NCBI GenBank assembly: GCA_949317995.1
Contig: OX439047.1
Span: 46,501,505-46,565,504 of the forward strand
From: Acholoe squamosa
Taxonomy: Eukaryota; Annelida; Polychaeta; Phyllodocida; Polynoidae
Direction of reading: 5' to 3'
Length of the DNA: 64,000 bases
In this document: piece by piece, positions 40,501 through 52,080 of the stretch
How positions within the stretch are numbered: position 1 is the stretch's first letter
Layout: each line of letters begins with the position of its first letter
Translations under genes and position numbers: made by a program
Notes under the pieces: model-generated
Database searches by the model: none
What the model saw: the letters and a program-made list of their open reading frames with translations, nothing else
What the model was told of the DNA's origin: nothing

Positions 40501-41978
40501 TCTATGACCAATTATCTTTTGGCAACCCAACAGGGAATTGATTCCCTGAGGTCAGTCAGTTCCATTTTGGGAATACCACCTCCGACAAAATCGTTTCCAA
40601 ATCTTTTTGCAACAGCCTGCCAGCCAGTCTACCCTATCTAATGCAGTGGTTGCAGGCCTGGCAGGAATAGCAAGTCCTGAGATCACTTCACTATTCCTTT
40701 TCCAGCGCTAAGAGCACTGCGATCTTAGTGAAAGAATTGCATAGTGGTTTAACCTGAGTACAAGAGCACTTACAGGGAACACTCCTGATGGAAAGAGTGA
40801 ATAGCCTGCTGCATACATATAGAGGGGAGGAAGGACGTTTGCTGAGTGTCCTTGAGGGCTCTTAGGGCTACTCTACTTAAGTGCACTGTAAGGTAATTCT
40901 TCCCTTCTCTCTCTTTGTCCTTGGGGGGGGGGGCAAAATGCTTATAATAGGCAAGCATAAATCATACATCCATGGGAAAAACTCTTGAATACTGTACGGG
41001 GTCAACTGCACCCTGTGCTCTTTTGTTAGCCCATATGGGGACGGGGAATGATGGTATAAACAATGTTGTGAAGAAGGGATTCTTACCCCTGTGCCCAGTC
41101 AGTACTTCTTGGAATAGTGTAGGAGGGCTGAGGCTAAGATCGATGCGATCTTAGTGCTGGCTAGGAAAAGTGAACACAGTCTAATCTTAAGATTGCTCAA
41201 TAGGATAAGGCAGAATAATTCCTAAGATCGCTGAGGTTGCGATCTCAGGATCTTTTGAATTAACCTCCTTAAGGTACAGAGGTAGTGTTCAATTTGATAC
41301 GTCCCAGAATACCATGTCTCTATCATATCACGTTCGTGCTGTATCAGCACATATCATATGCCTTCTGACAGCATATTGGAAGCCAACAGGAATAGGCCTA
41401 ACCCATTTCACACTTCTGGATAGAGGTTGAGCCCTGCTGTGACTGGGATCTAGAGGATAAACCAAAGGAAAGGTCATGTGCTGTCTGTACACCATAGGTA
41501 AGTTTTATCGTGCCTGCCGTCATCTGCTTCAAAGGCGAGGTCCAGCACGTTGTTGGAATACTTATATATATGCGGTAGACGAACCATCCTAGCTAAAACA
41601 ACTAAACTAAATATTGACCTGTAGACTGAATCCTGGGACCTATTACATCGTGAGGCTAGTTTATGTGAATGATGAATAATCGCTATGACTCTTTTTTTTG
41701 TTGACATAAAAAATAAAGTATGAAACTGTAATCTTACATTCTTTCAGCCTTTCAACTGCCTTTCTATAAAGGATCATATATTATGTATTGAATGCATTAT
41801 GCATGTTAGTATTGAGAGGTTTTTATATGACCTGCAAGTGGAGGTACCTGGTAATCAAATCGTAAATAATGCCAGGGTTTTGCCACTGCAACATTCAAGG
41901 TCAATAGAGCAGTAGGCATAAGCGGAGACGGAAATGGCATCTGCAGTGAAAGCTGTCCAATATCATATGCTCCACTAC
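34526..41978 (-). CDS. Ig-domain protein, three visible exons (5' incomplete)
   Basis: Exons in transcript order are 41978-41848, 38721-38526 and 35514-34526. Each has an AG acceptor and the first two have GT donors (CAG/GTACCT, GAAG/GTAGGT). Phases fit: exon one starts in phase 1 and ends in phase 0, exon two starts in phase 0 and ends in phase 1, exon three starts with GT completing a Gly codon. Exon one encodes the second half of an Ig fold (GSGAYDIG...LLTLNVAVAKP). Exon two encodes the first half of the next fold (EGSNATVTLVF...VYVRWFRLAP). Exon three completes it (GDRDYKI...TATTLCL) and adds two Ig folds with C..YQCALERE and CIRCRGIGFPQP...GTYSCKAS. There is no C-terminal membrane helix. 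It is a paralogue of the gene at 2350-3591. Earlier exons were not found. The acceptor at 41979 has a poor pyrimidine tract, so that exon is the least certain. Confidence 0.78.
35515..38525. other. Intron of the minus-strand Ig gene
   Basis: It contains a (CACT)n microsatellite at about 36566-36594. Short ORFs on both strands near 37461-38108 overlap one another and look like chance. No nested gene is supported. Confidence 0.6.
39503..39832. repeat. GGTCGAATCCC-type element, copy 4, right end truncated
   Basis: It begins GGTCGAATCCCATATGG directly after TA and carries the subterminal ATATCTCTGCGAT. The right side reaches TCATTTTTTGCCAG but lacks the final GTGGGATTCGACC. Confidence 0.8.
40142..41269. 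mobile_element. AGGAGGTTAATTC-type inverted-repeat element
   Basis: The left end AGGAGGTTAATTCAAAAG is mirrored by TTTTGAATTAACCTCCT. The repeat then continues with GATCCTG and imperfectly beyond. The word GCGATCTTAGTG recurs at about 40181, 40709 and 41143. No transposase ORF. Target duplication not recognised. It lies in an intron of the Ig gene. Confidence 0.65.
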
Positions 41979-43710
41979 CTGGGTTGAATTGCACCAACTC
42001 ACTCGTCCGCTTCCTGTTTCAATTGAACATGTTTGCCACCATGGAGACTATTGACAGACAAATTATGTGTATAGTGTTGCCCAACCGCACGTGTAGGCCT
42101 TTGGATAGGAGGGTGTTTTGTAACGTTGTACAATTAGACACAACCAGGAGGACCCAGAAGACCTTCAGGATCTGAATGAATCTAATTCAAATAAATGGAG
42201 AAATCTGATTTAATAAGCTTTTGACAGCGTGAGGAGAATCCCAGTGGTTGGAATCAAATGGAAGCAATCGCACGTTTGCACTGCCTGATATCTGCCATTG
42301 CCTGCTTGAAAATAATATGCACAGTCACTGTCTGTGTGCATGGGAGAATACAAATCACAACCAATGTCTTTTCCCTATTTGACATCCTCTGGTGAGTACT
42401 GCCAGTGTCACAGTTCTCATACACTCACAGCCAGAGCCATGTCCAGCATTGCACATCACCACACACAGCATTGCACATCACGACAAACAGAATCAGGAGT
42501 GCCAGAACTCACTACAAACACCATCATCTTGCAAGTCAATTCCTAGCTTGTCTTTTTACTTTTAGCAAAGAAATAAATATCAATGCTAATAGTGAACAAT
42601 GTTCCCATCCAAATGCAATAAGATTGGTCTTTACATGATGAACTACTTTGAGTGGGCCAATATCTGCCAATTTCTGCCAGACACCTTTTTTCACCTACCG
42701 TATTATCGCACGGTGTCTAGGCCATGACTGGATAACAATAGCTACAGCTGGTAGAATGTTCTCCATCATACATAATACGACAACAATGTTGATTGTCTGT
42801 CAAAATTACCACATGCCACAGAGGAAAATATAAGAATAAGTATGTCAATGATTCTATGAACATTTCCAATAGGCAGTGATAGGTTGTAGGAGTTTGGTTT
42901 CTCTTATTAGATTTTATCTTCATGACTTTGGGTTACATTTATCCAATAGTAAGACCCTTTTTCAGGATAACCCCTCACCCACCCTCGTGTTTAGTAATAT
43001 CTTAATGTTTCCATACAATACGCTGCTCTTTTTGCAATTATACTGTGGTTACTATCACTACTATCTTCACTATTATTGCTATCTCTTGTCCTTTATTGCT
43101 TTGTATACTCATGTTTTCCTTGCTTTAGACTGGAGATTAATACTGGAATTATCATGCGTGTTAACTTATCATTGGTAATTGCTCTGAGAGGGTAATGGAC
43201 GAGTTCACCAGTTATGGTTCTCTCTCATGTCGTAAATATTGACATGGTCATGAATTGAGAAGTGTTATATAACTTCTAATTTATTTTTGCTGGTTTTATA
43301 GCATTATTTAGATGACCATAACAGTTCATAAATGTAATAACCACGTCCAAAAAACACCAAGTGCTGGATGCAACAGCACCCGTGTATAGATAAGGTCATA
43401 TTCTCTAGGGGAAATGAAAGTTATCAATTTGTGAATTACAAAACCATGTGGCTGGTTCTCATCATGGTAGTAGTCCTTTCTGTGCCTCTCAACATATTTT
43501 CTGTTTCTCATAGTGACATCCATCCAGGAAAATGAGTTAACAATCTCTTGGGAAGCCAATCATTTGCCCATTCATCTGGGAAGGCCATTAAAACTGCATG
43601 AATCATTTCATAAGTTTTGTATCTTTGGCACCCATTTATATTTACAGTCATCCAAGGAACAATATGATGGACGATTGACTTCCCAACTGGCATGATTTAC
43701 ATTATAAGTG
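41979..43710. other. DNA upstream of the first visible minus-strand Ig exon
   Basis: Overlapping short ORFs on both strands at 43326-43695 lack domain features. The preceding half-Ig exon expected here was not found. Confidence 0.4.
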
Positions 43711-44605
43711 CACTGCAAAAATGGTGTTTAGATTTTAAACATGTTTAGGTCTAAACACGTTTAAAACCTAAAAATATAGGTCAGTTAGGTGTCTCATCGA
43801 CTACACATTTAGGAAATGAACACTTTTATTCTAACTACATAAACATTAATGCTAAACATGTTTAGATGTTTAGAGTTGAGACAGTTGAATAATAGGTGTT
43901 TAGATTTAAACATCAATATGTTTAGATACTTGGATGTTGAATCCACACCAGGTAGCAGCACTACCTTTGACTGGACTATCTGCACACGTTATAAACAATT
44001 GTTGTGACAAATGTCCCAAAATCCCATGTTTATCATGGTTTCATTTCAAAGAATGTAATGTGAATAGAAAGGGCAATAGAAAATTGACTAGATTCACCTA
44101 ATGCCACCATCATTACCATAAAATAATCAATAAACTCCATGACTGACACCTATTTGATGTTATTCTGGAATAGATAAGGCAATGTCCTTCCTGCCAAGTT
44201 GTTGTACTTTTTCAAGTCTCTCATTCTGATGCAGTGTGTAATATTTGTACACATATCTAGCTGTGGCTGACATCTTTGGAGACTTTGACAAGTAAATACC
44301 TGCTGATGCCCCCCCCCAGTAAATGAGGAAAAAAAACAAAATATATCTTTTAATGCAGACATGTCTGCAAATCTTAACTCTCCATCAAATCATTTAAACA
44401 TCTAAACACAAAAATTCTTAAACACCTAAACACAAAAATTCATATATCTAAACACAAAAGTTTTAACCTAAACACCTACATTTCTAAACACTTGAGCTAA
44501 GCACATTGTTTGGCTAAACATGTTTAGGAAATTAATGTGATTACAAAAACGTTGCAAGAATATGTTTAGAATTGTGTTTAGGATCTAAACACCATTTTTG
44601 CAGTG
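43711..44605. mobile_element. Subterminal-array inverted-repeat element C (GTGTTTAG type)
   Basis: The left end CACTGCAAAAATGGTG (43711) is exactly mirrored by CACCATTTTTGCAGTG ending at 44605. The match extends to about 23 bp. The first 220 bp carry repeated GTTTAG words and the last 220 bp carry CTAAACAC words, in mirror order. TG lies outside both ends. No ORF. Confidence 0.85.
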
Positions 44606-47095
44606 TGGCTTCTTATGGAATGCTATAATATTACATGATGTGAGTGCAACCCCCATTCACCTATCCTTACCTACTGTACTCTTAGGGAAGCCACATTTAA
44701 TCATGTTTTAAGTTAGAAAATTGTTAACTTCTTGATAAGGAGGGTTCACATACTTTTAGGTTTTTCTTGTGGAAAAGATTCTGAGTTTTTACATGGGCTT
44801 AGTGCTTTCTTTAGGAAATTTAACACAAAAATCGGAAATAGGTGTTAGTCGTATTTACAGGTACATTTCATTGTCATCTGGTGACATAATCAATAATTTA
44901 CTTCACATATTTGTTGTAATTCTTCATGCTGAGTCTGTTCCTGGGTAAATAAATGTCCCTCTTTTATGTAGTTCTATCACCAAAATTATAAAGGTAATAG
45001 AAAATGGTGAAAAATACACATTTTATGTCACTTTCATGTAGTACTTAGATTTGTTCATTCAGGGCTAGAAATGGCCACGACCATACACCTATGACTGGGG
45101 CCATTTGGAGTGCAGTCTCCAACCTGGTATTATACTATGTAAAATAGGTCACCATTGAAGGTCAGAGTATAGGGACATGTCCATTTATTTGTTTGTTCTG
45201 CCATTATGAATAGACACCAACTATACACTTCTGGCAGTACATAGCAACATATATCCATAATGCAAATTCTATATTCTGAATTACCCAAATGGTGTGTAGA
45301 TGGTGGGGAGCTCAATATCTTTCTCAAAAAGGAAAATATAGTCATATATTGTCCAGTACAATATAAAGGTGTACCAGATGTAAGGACTACACCTATATAA
45401 CTGGGAGAAATGTCTGCTAACTTTTAAGTACTATTAGTGGACGTAGAATAAACCAAACGAAACCAAAACTACACCTAACTGTAATAGGTGTATTTTATAA
45501 AGATGATAAGCTAACTCATTATCTGCTATTTTTCTTTTGTACTCAAGTTGACAAGACACTGAGAAGAGAGATTCCGTTTCTATGTATGAGCCATGGATTG
45601 AAACAAAGTGATACTCGCTAACAGATCTCTGAAAGTTTAGCAACATTGGTGTACATTAATAGATTGCGCTTACCTATGCAAAATATTACCAATAATCCTT
45701 GTGTCGACTCTATTGATTCATTTTTCTTTTACTCTTATAAAGGGGGAATTCATGGTACCTTCTGAGTTGTCCTGTCAAGTGGACTAGTTCTATCAACAAA
45801 GCAAAAGTAAACGCATTGTTTTAGCCTGATATAGTGAGATCCACAGTCCAGAAATGTGAAAAGTATATAGATCACACAGGACTACAACGTAGGGAAAAGA
45901 ATTCCCTGTTTATATACTTCTTACTAGTGTGCCATTTTGTGGCTATATTCTTTTCTTCCTTTACAACTTAAGTGCTTGTTTCCTTCACGTGGGCACACTG
46001 AATATACCGCCATTAAAATAAATGAAACAAGGCCGTGGTTAACTCGAGCCATCTCTCTCTCCCTCCCTACCCCGTCCCTCTTAGTATCCCTCATTTCTGT
46101 CTGTCTCACTCCTTGACTTCCTCCCACTGTCCATCTGTCTCTCTAGCATTGTAGCTATATACATGTATCTCTCTTTGTATACTGTCTAGTTGACTGTTTC
46201 TGCAATATACGACCTATCACCTATGGTTTTGGAAGATACAGCTAATTTGAAGGCACCGGGTTTCATTTTAGCATTCCATCTCATGACATAGGGTTACATT
46301 GATCCAGTATTGGGACCCCTTTCCAGTTAATTTGTCATGGAGTGTCTCACTGATGAACACATCATAGAATCAATAATGTAGATTAGGCAGAAAGCCCTTC
46401 TCCGTAAACTAACCCTACTAGTCAATGTCTGAACTGAGCAATATGGTCATTCCAAACTTTGCTCTGTCCGGTATATCGCAGCTAGCTTAAACACAGAAAA
46501 GCAGAAAGACTGTTTCTATAACAATGACAGCCGATGGAGCGTGGTGCACGTGGGGATGGGTGATAGCAACTGGATTGGTGCCCATCTATTCAGGGACAAT
46601 ATAACACCAATCAAAGACGACACAAGCTGGTTTATACACTGTTTTATTAAGCTATGTAGAATGGGCCGCCATTGAAGCTCAGAGTATAGGGACACACCCA
46701 TAAGGTAAAAGTGTGTTATAATCTTTGGCACATAATACCCTTTGGTTTGGTGCCTAATGTAGCTGATGTAGATTAATTGAGTGATGTGATATTTATCAAA
46801 GCTTTAAGGTTTAGTTCTGCAACAGATAAAAGTAAGCCTTTCCTAATTCTGCTATTATGAATGGGCAACAACTATACCCTTTTGACAGCACATAGAAATA
46901 TATCCATAATGCAAAAACTATACATTCTGGGTAACCCAAATGGTGTGCGGATGCTGAAAATCGTAATTCCTCTATCACAAAGGAAATACCACGGTCATGC
47001 AAAAGTACAAGTGCAGTGAAAGAGAAAGTTAGATCATGTGTCGAAATCCCATTAAGGGGAAAGGTTCTCTTTCTATGTATGAGTCATATATTGAT
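44606..47095. other. Intergenic DNA with two diverged copies of one repeat
   Basis: Segment 45146-45660 resembles 46664-47095 and continues past the insertion at 47096 to about 48460. Shared words include CAGAGTATAGGGACA, ATATCCATAATGCAAA, ACCCAAATGGTGTG and TCTATGTATGAG. In the right copy about 145 bp (46701-46845) interrupt the repeat. Broken minus-strand frames in the two copies look alike (THHLGNSEYRI versus AHHLGYPECIV), so the repeat may once have been coding. Confidence 0.55.
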
Positions 47096-48397
47096 GGGTC
47101 AATCCACTGAAAGTGGGCACTTGTCCATGGTAGAGGGTCATTTTCAAAAATTAAGAATTAGATCATGAAACTTAATTTTATTGATAGCCCTTTATCTTGG
47201 CTCTTAGGAAAGGTTCATTCAAGTCACTAACTCCCAAGCGGTCAGTTTTTATTGCAAATATTCAAAATTATGAAAATGTAATGGGCATGAGCAAAATGAA
47301 TTCTTCTCTACATCACAGAAATATTTGTCAGAACTACATGATTTTCAGTTAGGATATTTGACAAAAGGTCCCAAAGACACACTATGAAGAAAATAGGAAA
47401 AAAGATGGATATTTACAATACATAAGGAAATAATATGAATGTAATGGGCGTGAGCGTAATGGGCATGAGCGAAACAACTTTCCCAGGCTTCACACAGCAA
47501 CTCAGCAATATAACCTCACCCAGAATTAATCTAGGCAATAAAAATAATCTAAGAACACTTATAGGATGCATTTGGAATGCAGCAAGCCTGCCAACATGCT
47601 TGCAGTGCATTTTACTCACGCCCATTACGCTCACGCCCATTACGCTCACGCCCATTACATCTGTCAGTTAACCCCTCTTTCTGGCATAACCAAGGCATGT
47701 AGAGACTCCAGTCTTTTTTTTAAAATGACTTATTAGCAATAGATCTTCAAGTTAGGCTGGTTGAAAGAAAGAAAACTTTGATAGTATTTGTCCTGGATGC
47801 AAAAATTTGAATGTAATGGGCGTGAGCAAAATGGACTTGAAAATACTTGAATATATACTGCACAGTCATGCCTGCAAGTAGACCCTAAGTTTCTGTACCA
47901 GAAAATCCCCTATAATGACCCTAATCTTGATGGGAAATAAGAAGATTGAGGGTAGTGTTTTAGTAGGCCTACCAGTGTACTTTCATTTTGCTCACGCCCA
48001 TTACAGCACCTGTATTTGGTTATAGAAATGAACAGGGGAAAAGGAATGCCAACCAGAGCACCTCCAAATAACATGAAAATGTTAGATAGGACCCCCCTCT
48101 AAGGAATAGATAAAATTATATTGGTCTGTTGCTGTTTGGCTTGATGGTATAGACCCTGGGATGAGGTGGAAATTGAATAAAATGGCAATTTTTGGCCATT
48201 TTTGAACTTTGGGCCACCATATCTAAAAAAATAGCAGGCCGAGATTTGTAAACTTGCCCTTCTTTTGAAGCCCAAGGTGTTTTCTTTGAAATGAAACCAG
48301 AAATAAGAAGAATGGTTACTTACTTTCTATTTTACAGCCCCCTGTATCCAAAAAAGACAAAAAAAGACCCAGGTGCCCACTTTCGGTGGATTGACCC
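47096..48397. mobile_element. GGGTCAATCC-type inverted-repeat element with eight copies of a 15-mer
   Basis: The 25 bp termini (GGGTCAATCCACTGAAAG and the complement of GGGTCAATCCACCGAAAG) pair with one mismatch. TGAT lies just outside both ends. The unoccupied relative of the insertion site is at about 45575-45610 (TCTATGTATGAG...GAAACAAAGTGATACT). Inside, GTAATGGGCRTGAGC occurs four times forward (47278, 47441, 47456, 47813) and four times reversed (47614 with one end-base change, 47629, 47644, 47990). No transposase. Confidence 0.8.
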
Positions 48398-48401
48398 TGA
48401 T

Positions 48402-50148
48402 ACAAAGTGATACTCATTAATAGATATTTGAAAGCTTAGCAGTAATGATGTACACACTGGTAGACTGCCTGCTAAGTAAGTGGTCTGATAGGTCTTCATT
48501 TTTTGGATGGTAGGCCTTTGCATTAATCAATGCAATGTATTGTCACCTCATAAAACAATTGAATGAATCATAAACTGATTCATGAAGACGTGTTCAAAAA
48601 CCTGTTTTATTGTGTAGTTGTTCTATATATTGTATACTTAATCTTATCCTCGATGTAGACCTTACTACTAATTATCTAGGATGCAGTTATGTATCGATGC
48701 AGCATATATTATGGTTAAGGTTTGATCATTTATTTCAAATCTAACAGGAGGGCCTTGCCAAAGGTTGACGAGGAAGAACCTCTGTTAATTTTCACAGAGA
48801 TAACTGAGACAGACGTGCATGGCCTACCTCGTTTTCATTGTATTGACAAATAATTGTACAGTACATTTATGGAAAACACTTTTTGAGGTGTACGCAAAAT
48901 GTGCATGTTTCATCTAAACGATTATCTGAAGAATCATTTAGCAATACAAAAACGTCTTCGTTTGCTTTTTTTGCTTCACGTTTCTTTTTTGGCATACCCC
49001 CCTGAGTGTCAAGACCATTTCAAGACTTTGCTGCACCAGGCAGCCACTCTATGGGCACCTGCAGGGTAGACCCCGCAATAACCTAGTAACCTCATGAATA
49101 TAGTTTAAAATACCACCATATTATACATGTGGCATGAATTAGTAGCTGGGGAACAGCTCAAAATGAGCAGGTTGGGCAGGGGTCTCTTGCAATTACACAG
49201 GCAACTCATTACACGCCAATTCAGGCACTGTCTGGCTCGGTGCAGGTCGATATGTATGAACATTAAAATCCTTTTCGTACGTATAACCCCTGAATTATTA
49301 AATCCTCCAAATCATATTCTTTCTTTGATGTGTGCTGCGTGTTAAGGCTCTTATTGTAGTAGTAGATACACCAGCTGTATGGCTTTACCAATGCATGAGC
49401 AGCTGATTAGACATTGCTGAGCTGCTCCAGGTGAGGGTAAACTGTGTGATTCATTCTCCAGATACTCACTTATAAGGTACGTATCATTGCATGTTCTGAG
49501 CAAGATCTAGCACTTCTGAATCATTTGCATGAATTTGTATGTTAACGCAGGCATCTATATTTGGGGTAGGGAGGGGGACACAAAACATAAATACTTATTA
49601 AATGACGGGGAAGGATTGGAACTACAGATATATCGGACGATTCCTCCTATCGAAATTTATTGCATCTACATCACAAATATTTTCTTCCTCTAATTCTCAC
49701 GAAGGCATTCCTGTGTTGTCCATATTCAGAGTCGCTTCTCTTTAGCCGTATCTCCAATCCCAAATGACCTTTCTCGTGAAATCCGTACTCCTGCTCTGTG
49801 CTGATGCTCGTCCTTTGGCACATTCATATTAAAGAAGATAACTGCTGCATTGATTGCACATAGCGACTCTATTGAAACTTCAGTCAGCGTCATCACTTTT
49901 GCCTCCGAGCACATTGGATTTTTTTTATCTTATTACCTTATGGAGTAATTCTCATCATGAACACTGGGCACGAATCTGACATTAGCCAAGATGGGAATTC
50001 AACCTGTGGTTTGCTAAGGAAGATGCAATTGTTTACAACCCTATAGCCGATTCCTACGGATTCCATCGCATTGGTGACCATGTTTTCATGACTCAAAAGT
50101 ATACATGTATTTAGCATGTGATTAATCAGAAATAGGAGTGATCAAATA
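48402..50148. other. Intergenic DNA with one short transposon
   Basis: Apart from the remaining right flank of the interrupted repeat and the element at 48745-49004, I see nothing recognisable. Confidence 0.45.
48745..49004. mobile_element. CAGGAGGG-type short inverted-repeat element, copy 2
   Basis: It begins CAGGAGGGCCTTGCCAAA and ends TTTTTTGGCATACCCCCCTG. About 260 bp and non-coding. It matches both outer parts of the split copy at 20180-20906. Confidence 0.7.
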
Positions 50149-50741
50149 GTTCGAATCCCACATGGTGAAAAATGCTTCAAATATCTCTGTGATTTTGAAT
50201 CTCTGGCATTTGTGGGACAAACTCCAAATACGCAAGGGTTATTGATACAATAGGGTGTATAGAACACAAGGAAACTGTTACGTCTTCTTGTGTATTATTT
50301 GGAATATTTTGCCTTTATTGATGTTTATATCTTTGTGAATTGTATACTTTCTGGCTTAGAATCGTAAACGAGTGCTTGTGTTCTATAGGTCGAATCCCAC
50401 ATGGCGAAAAATGGCTGAAATATCTCTGCGATTTTGTCCCTTGCATTGTATGGCCCTTTTTGAGGCCAAAAAATGCAAGGACTACTGCAAACTTGACCCT
50501 AAACATCTGTGGGATTCGGAATGAGTTGGTCTATCCTTGCATTTTATGGCCCCCACAAGGGCAATACAACAAAAGGGACAAAATCGCAGAGATATTTCAG
50601 CCATTTTTCGCCATGTGGGATTCGACTTTATGCTCCCTGCTGTACTTACAACCCTTGCGAATTTGGGGCAGGTCCCACAAATGCAAGATGTTCAAAATCG
50701 CAGAGTTAGTTTAGTCATTTTTCGCCATGTGGGATTCGACC
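50149..50741. repeat. GGTCGAATCCC-type element, copy 5, interrupted by copy 6
   Basis: The outer parts are 50149-50387 and 50628-50741, beginning GTTCGAATCCCACATGG after TA and ending GGGATTCGACC before TA. The interior matches copy 2 across the interruption (GTGTTCTAT ... CCCTTGCGAATT). Confidence 0.85.
50388..50627. repeat. GGTCGAATCCC-type element, copy 6, nested in copy 5
   Basis: A 240 bp element with nearly perfect ends GGTCGAATCCCACATGG and CCATGTGGGATTCGAC, flanked by TA on the left and TTTA on the right. Its interior is largely self-complementary (GCATTGTATGGCCC near the left, ATTTTATGGCCCCC near the right). It inserted into copy 5, so it is the younger of the two. Confidence 0.9.
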
Positions 50742-51387
50742 TATAGAATGATAGAATAACATAAGCAGTGTACCACAATAATTGGCTATCTTTTAATGAT
50801 TGAGGCTAAGGTATGGACAGGAAAGCACGCTCCCCAGGGTCCATAACACTTCCTCGTAATGGAAGCCATGTCATGTCGTGATTGCATGTTGCATGTGACA
50901 TGCAGATGGAGAAGGGCCCAGAAGGGCCTCAAATACCCCCTGCAATAAGGTCCCTTTTCGTAGATCGCCTCACAACTATATAATTGTCATAGACAGCCAC
51001 CGTAGAATGCATCTGAAGAAAATATCTTGTCAGCATGCTATTGACAAAGGAAAACTTTGAAAACAGCAATAACATAAGACTTCTAATTCATGTGTGCAAA
51101 CCCAGACTGACTAGTGACACTGTTAAAAGGGTCCATTTAGTGCGCATGCATATCACATTACCCATCCATGATGAGCCACCAACTGTGTGGGCCCCATCGT
51201 TACCTAGCAACCATGCGAAGATGGTGAAAAATACTACCATAACAAACGGGTGGCAGAAATTGGAAGCAGAGAAGGTTGGTTGAAATATTTTATTGGTCAA
51301 AGGATTATAGTTACATACGATATTCATCTAAACCAAAAAAAAAACAGAAGTGGTACACAAAGGAGAAATATAGCTGGTAAACAGATG
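50742..51387. other. Left flank of the LTR retrotransposon
   Basis: No gene. It contains one X-box-like site, GTTACCTAGCAACC at 51199-51212, the arrangement bound by RFX factors. Whether that site acts on any gene is unknown. Confidence 0.4.
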
Positions 51388-51764
51388 TGTAGAGGTACAC
51401 GTTACTAAACCATAGGAGTTGGGTACCGTCTGATGTGGCGGGTGAGTCGAGTCGTCGGACGTTCCTCAGGTTCCGGATAGGTGGCAGCACCGATCCGGGT
51501 CTGTGGGGACATCTGACGACGAACACCTGGGTCCGTATATAAAGCCCAGGGCTCAGCCGCTACGTCAGAGGCCCTTCTGGCCTCCACACCATGTAAACCA
51601 CTGTCTTTTAATATTAGCTGCCTCTTTGATATCATCCGGCAGCCGTGAGTGTGCGTTAAGTAATAAACCTAACCGTTGGCATACACTTGGAATACTGTCT
51701 TACTCTTTCTTTCCGAACCGTAAGACCCGAACCCCCCAGGTCCGTAAGGCCACAAACCCTTACA
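51388..51764 (+). repeat. 5' LTR
   Basis: 377 bp, starting TGTAGAGGTACACG and ending CCTTACA. A TATA box (TATATAAA, 51536-51543) and AATAAA (51662-51667) mark U3/R/U5. The first 263 bp match 63738-64000 with one substitution (T at 51434, C at 63784). Confidence 0.92.
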
Positions 51765-51765
51765 C

Positions 51766-51780
51766 TGGTGCCGTGACCAG
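51766..51780 (+). promoter_or_regulatory. Primer-binding site
   Basis: TGGTGCCGTGACCAG begins one base after the LTR. The initial TGG pairs with the CCA 3' end of a tRNA, as expected for minus-strand priming. I did not identify which tRNA. Confidence 0.8.
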
Positions 51781-52080
51781 TTAATTCTGGTGTATAGCCC
51801 GGACGTTATAACGTCCGAACGGCTAGTACATGGGTTAGACACCCTTAGGGAAGCTAACCCAGCAGGGCAATCACTTGCCCAAGAGAATGGAAATGGATCA
51901 TTAATGCTCCAAGCCCATTCGGACTCGCAAGATGCGGAATCAGCATCTTGGAGAGATCCCGGACCCCACTATAATGATAGTGAAGAGAATCTGCCAGACT
52001 CTGTATGACGCGAACAGTCTATCCAGAGACATAGTAACTTAATAGGCCAACAATCGCTTGTTGACGAATTAAGTGATTCG
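51781..52080 (+). other. Leader with a short ORF in frame with gag
   Basis: An ATG at 51904 opens 34 codons ending in TGA at 52006-52008. The frame is then open into gag, which starts at 52081. The stop is followed by C, a context known to favour readthrough. It may be an upstream ORF, a readthrough extension of gag, or a mutated gag start. Confidence 0.45.

Larger units (their letters stand above)
38722..41847. other. Intron of the minus-strand Ig gene holding two transposons
   Basis: It holds a GGTCGAATCCC-type copy (39503-39832) and an AGGAGGTTAATTC-type element (40142-41269). The remainder shows nothing. Confidence 0.55.

Noticed and set aside
43326-43695. Overlapping ORFs on both strands, one after a good plus-strand acceptor-like tract
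   Set aside because: No donor site, no domain motif and no phase fit to the Ig gene; left uncalled.
47413-47671. ORFs with MGVSVMGVSVMGVS-type repeats
   Set aside because: They are translations of the 15-mer repeats inside an inverted-repeat element.
47278-48004. Repeated 15-mers as a CRISPR array
   Set aside because: Irregular spacing, both orientations and an animal genome context; they are internal repeats of a transposon.
50340-50746. Overlapping plus-strand ORFs
   Set aside because: They are translations of nested MITE copies and their inverted ends.
51405-51635. Minus-strand 76-codon ORF in each LTR
   Set aside because: Its presence in both LTRs follows from LTR identity; it has no features of a protein and overlaps the promoter and R region.
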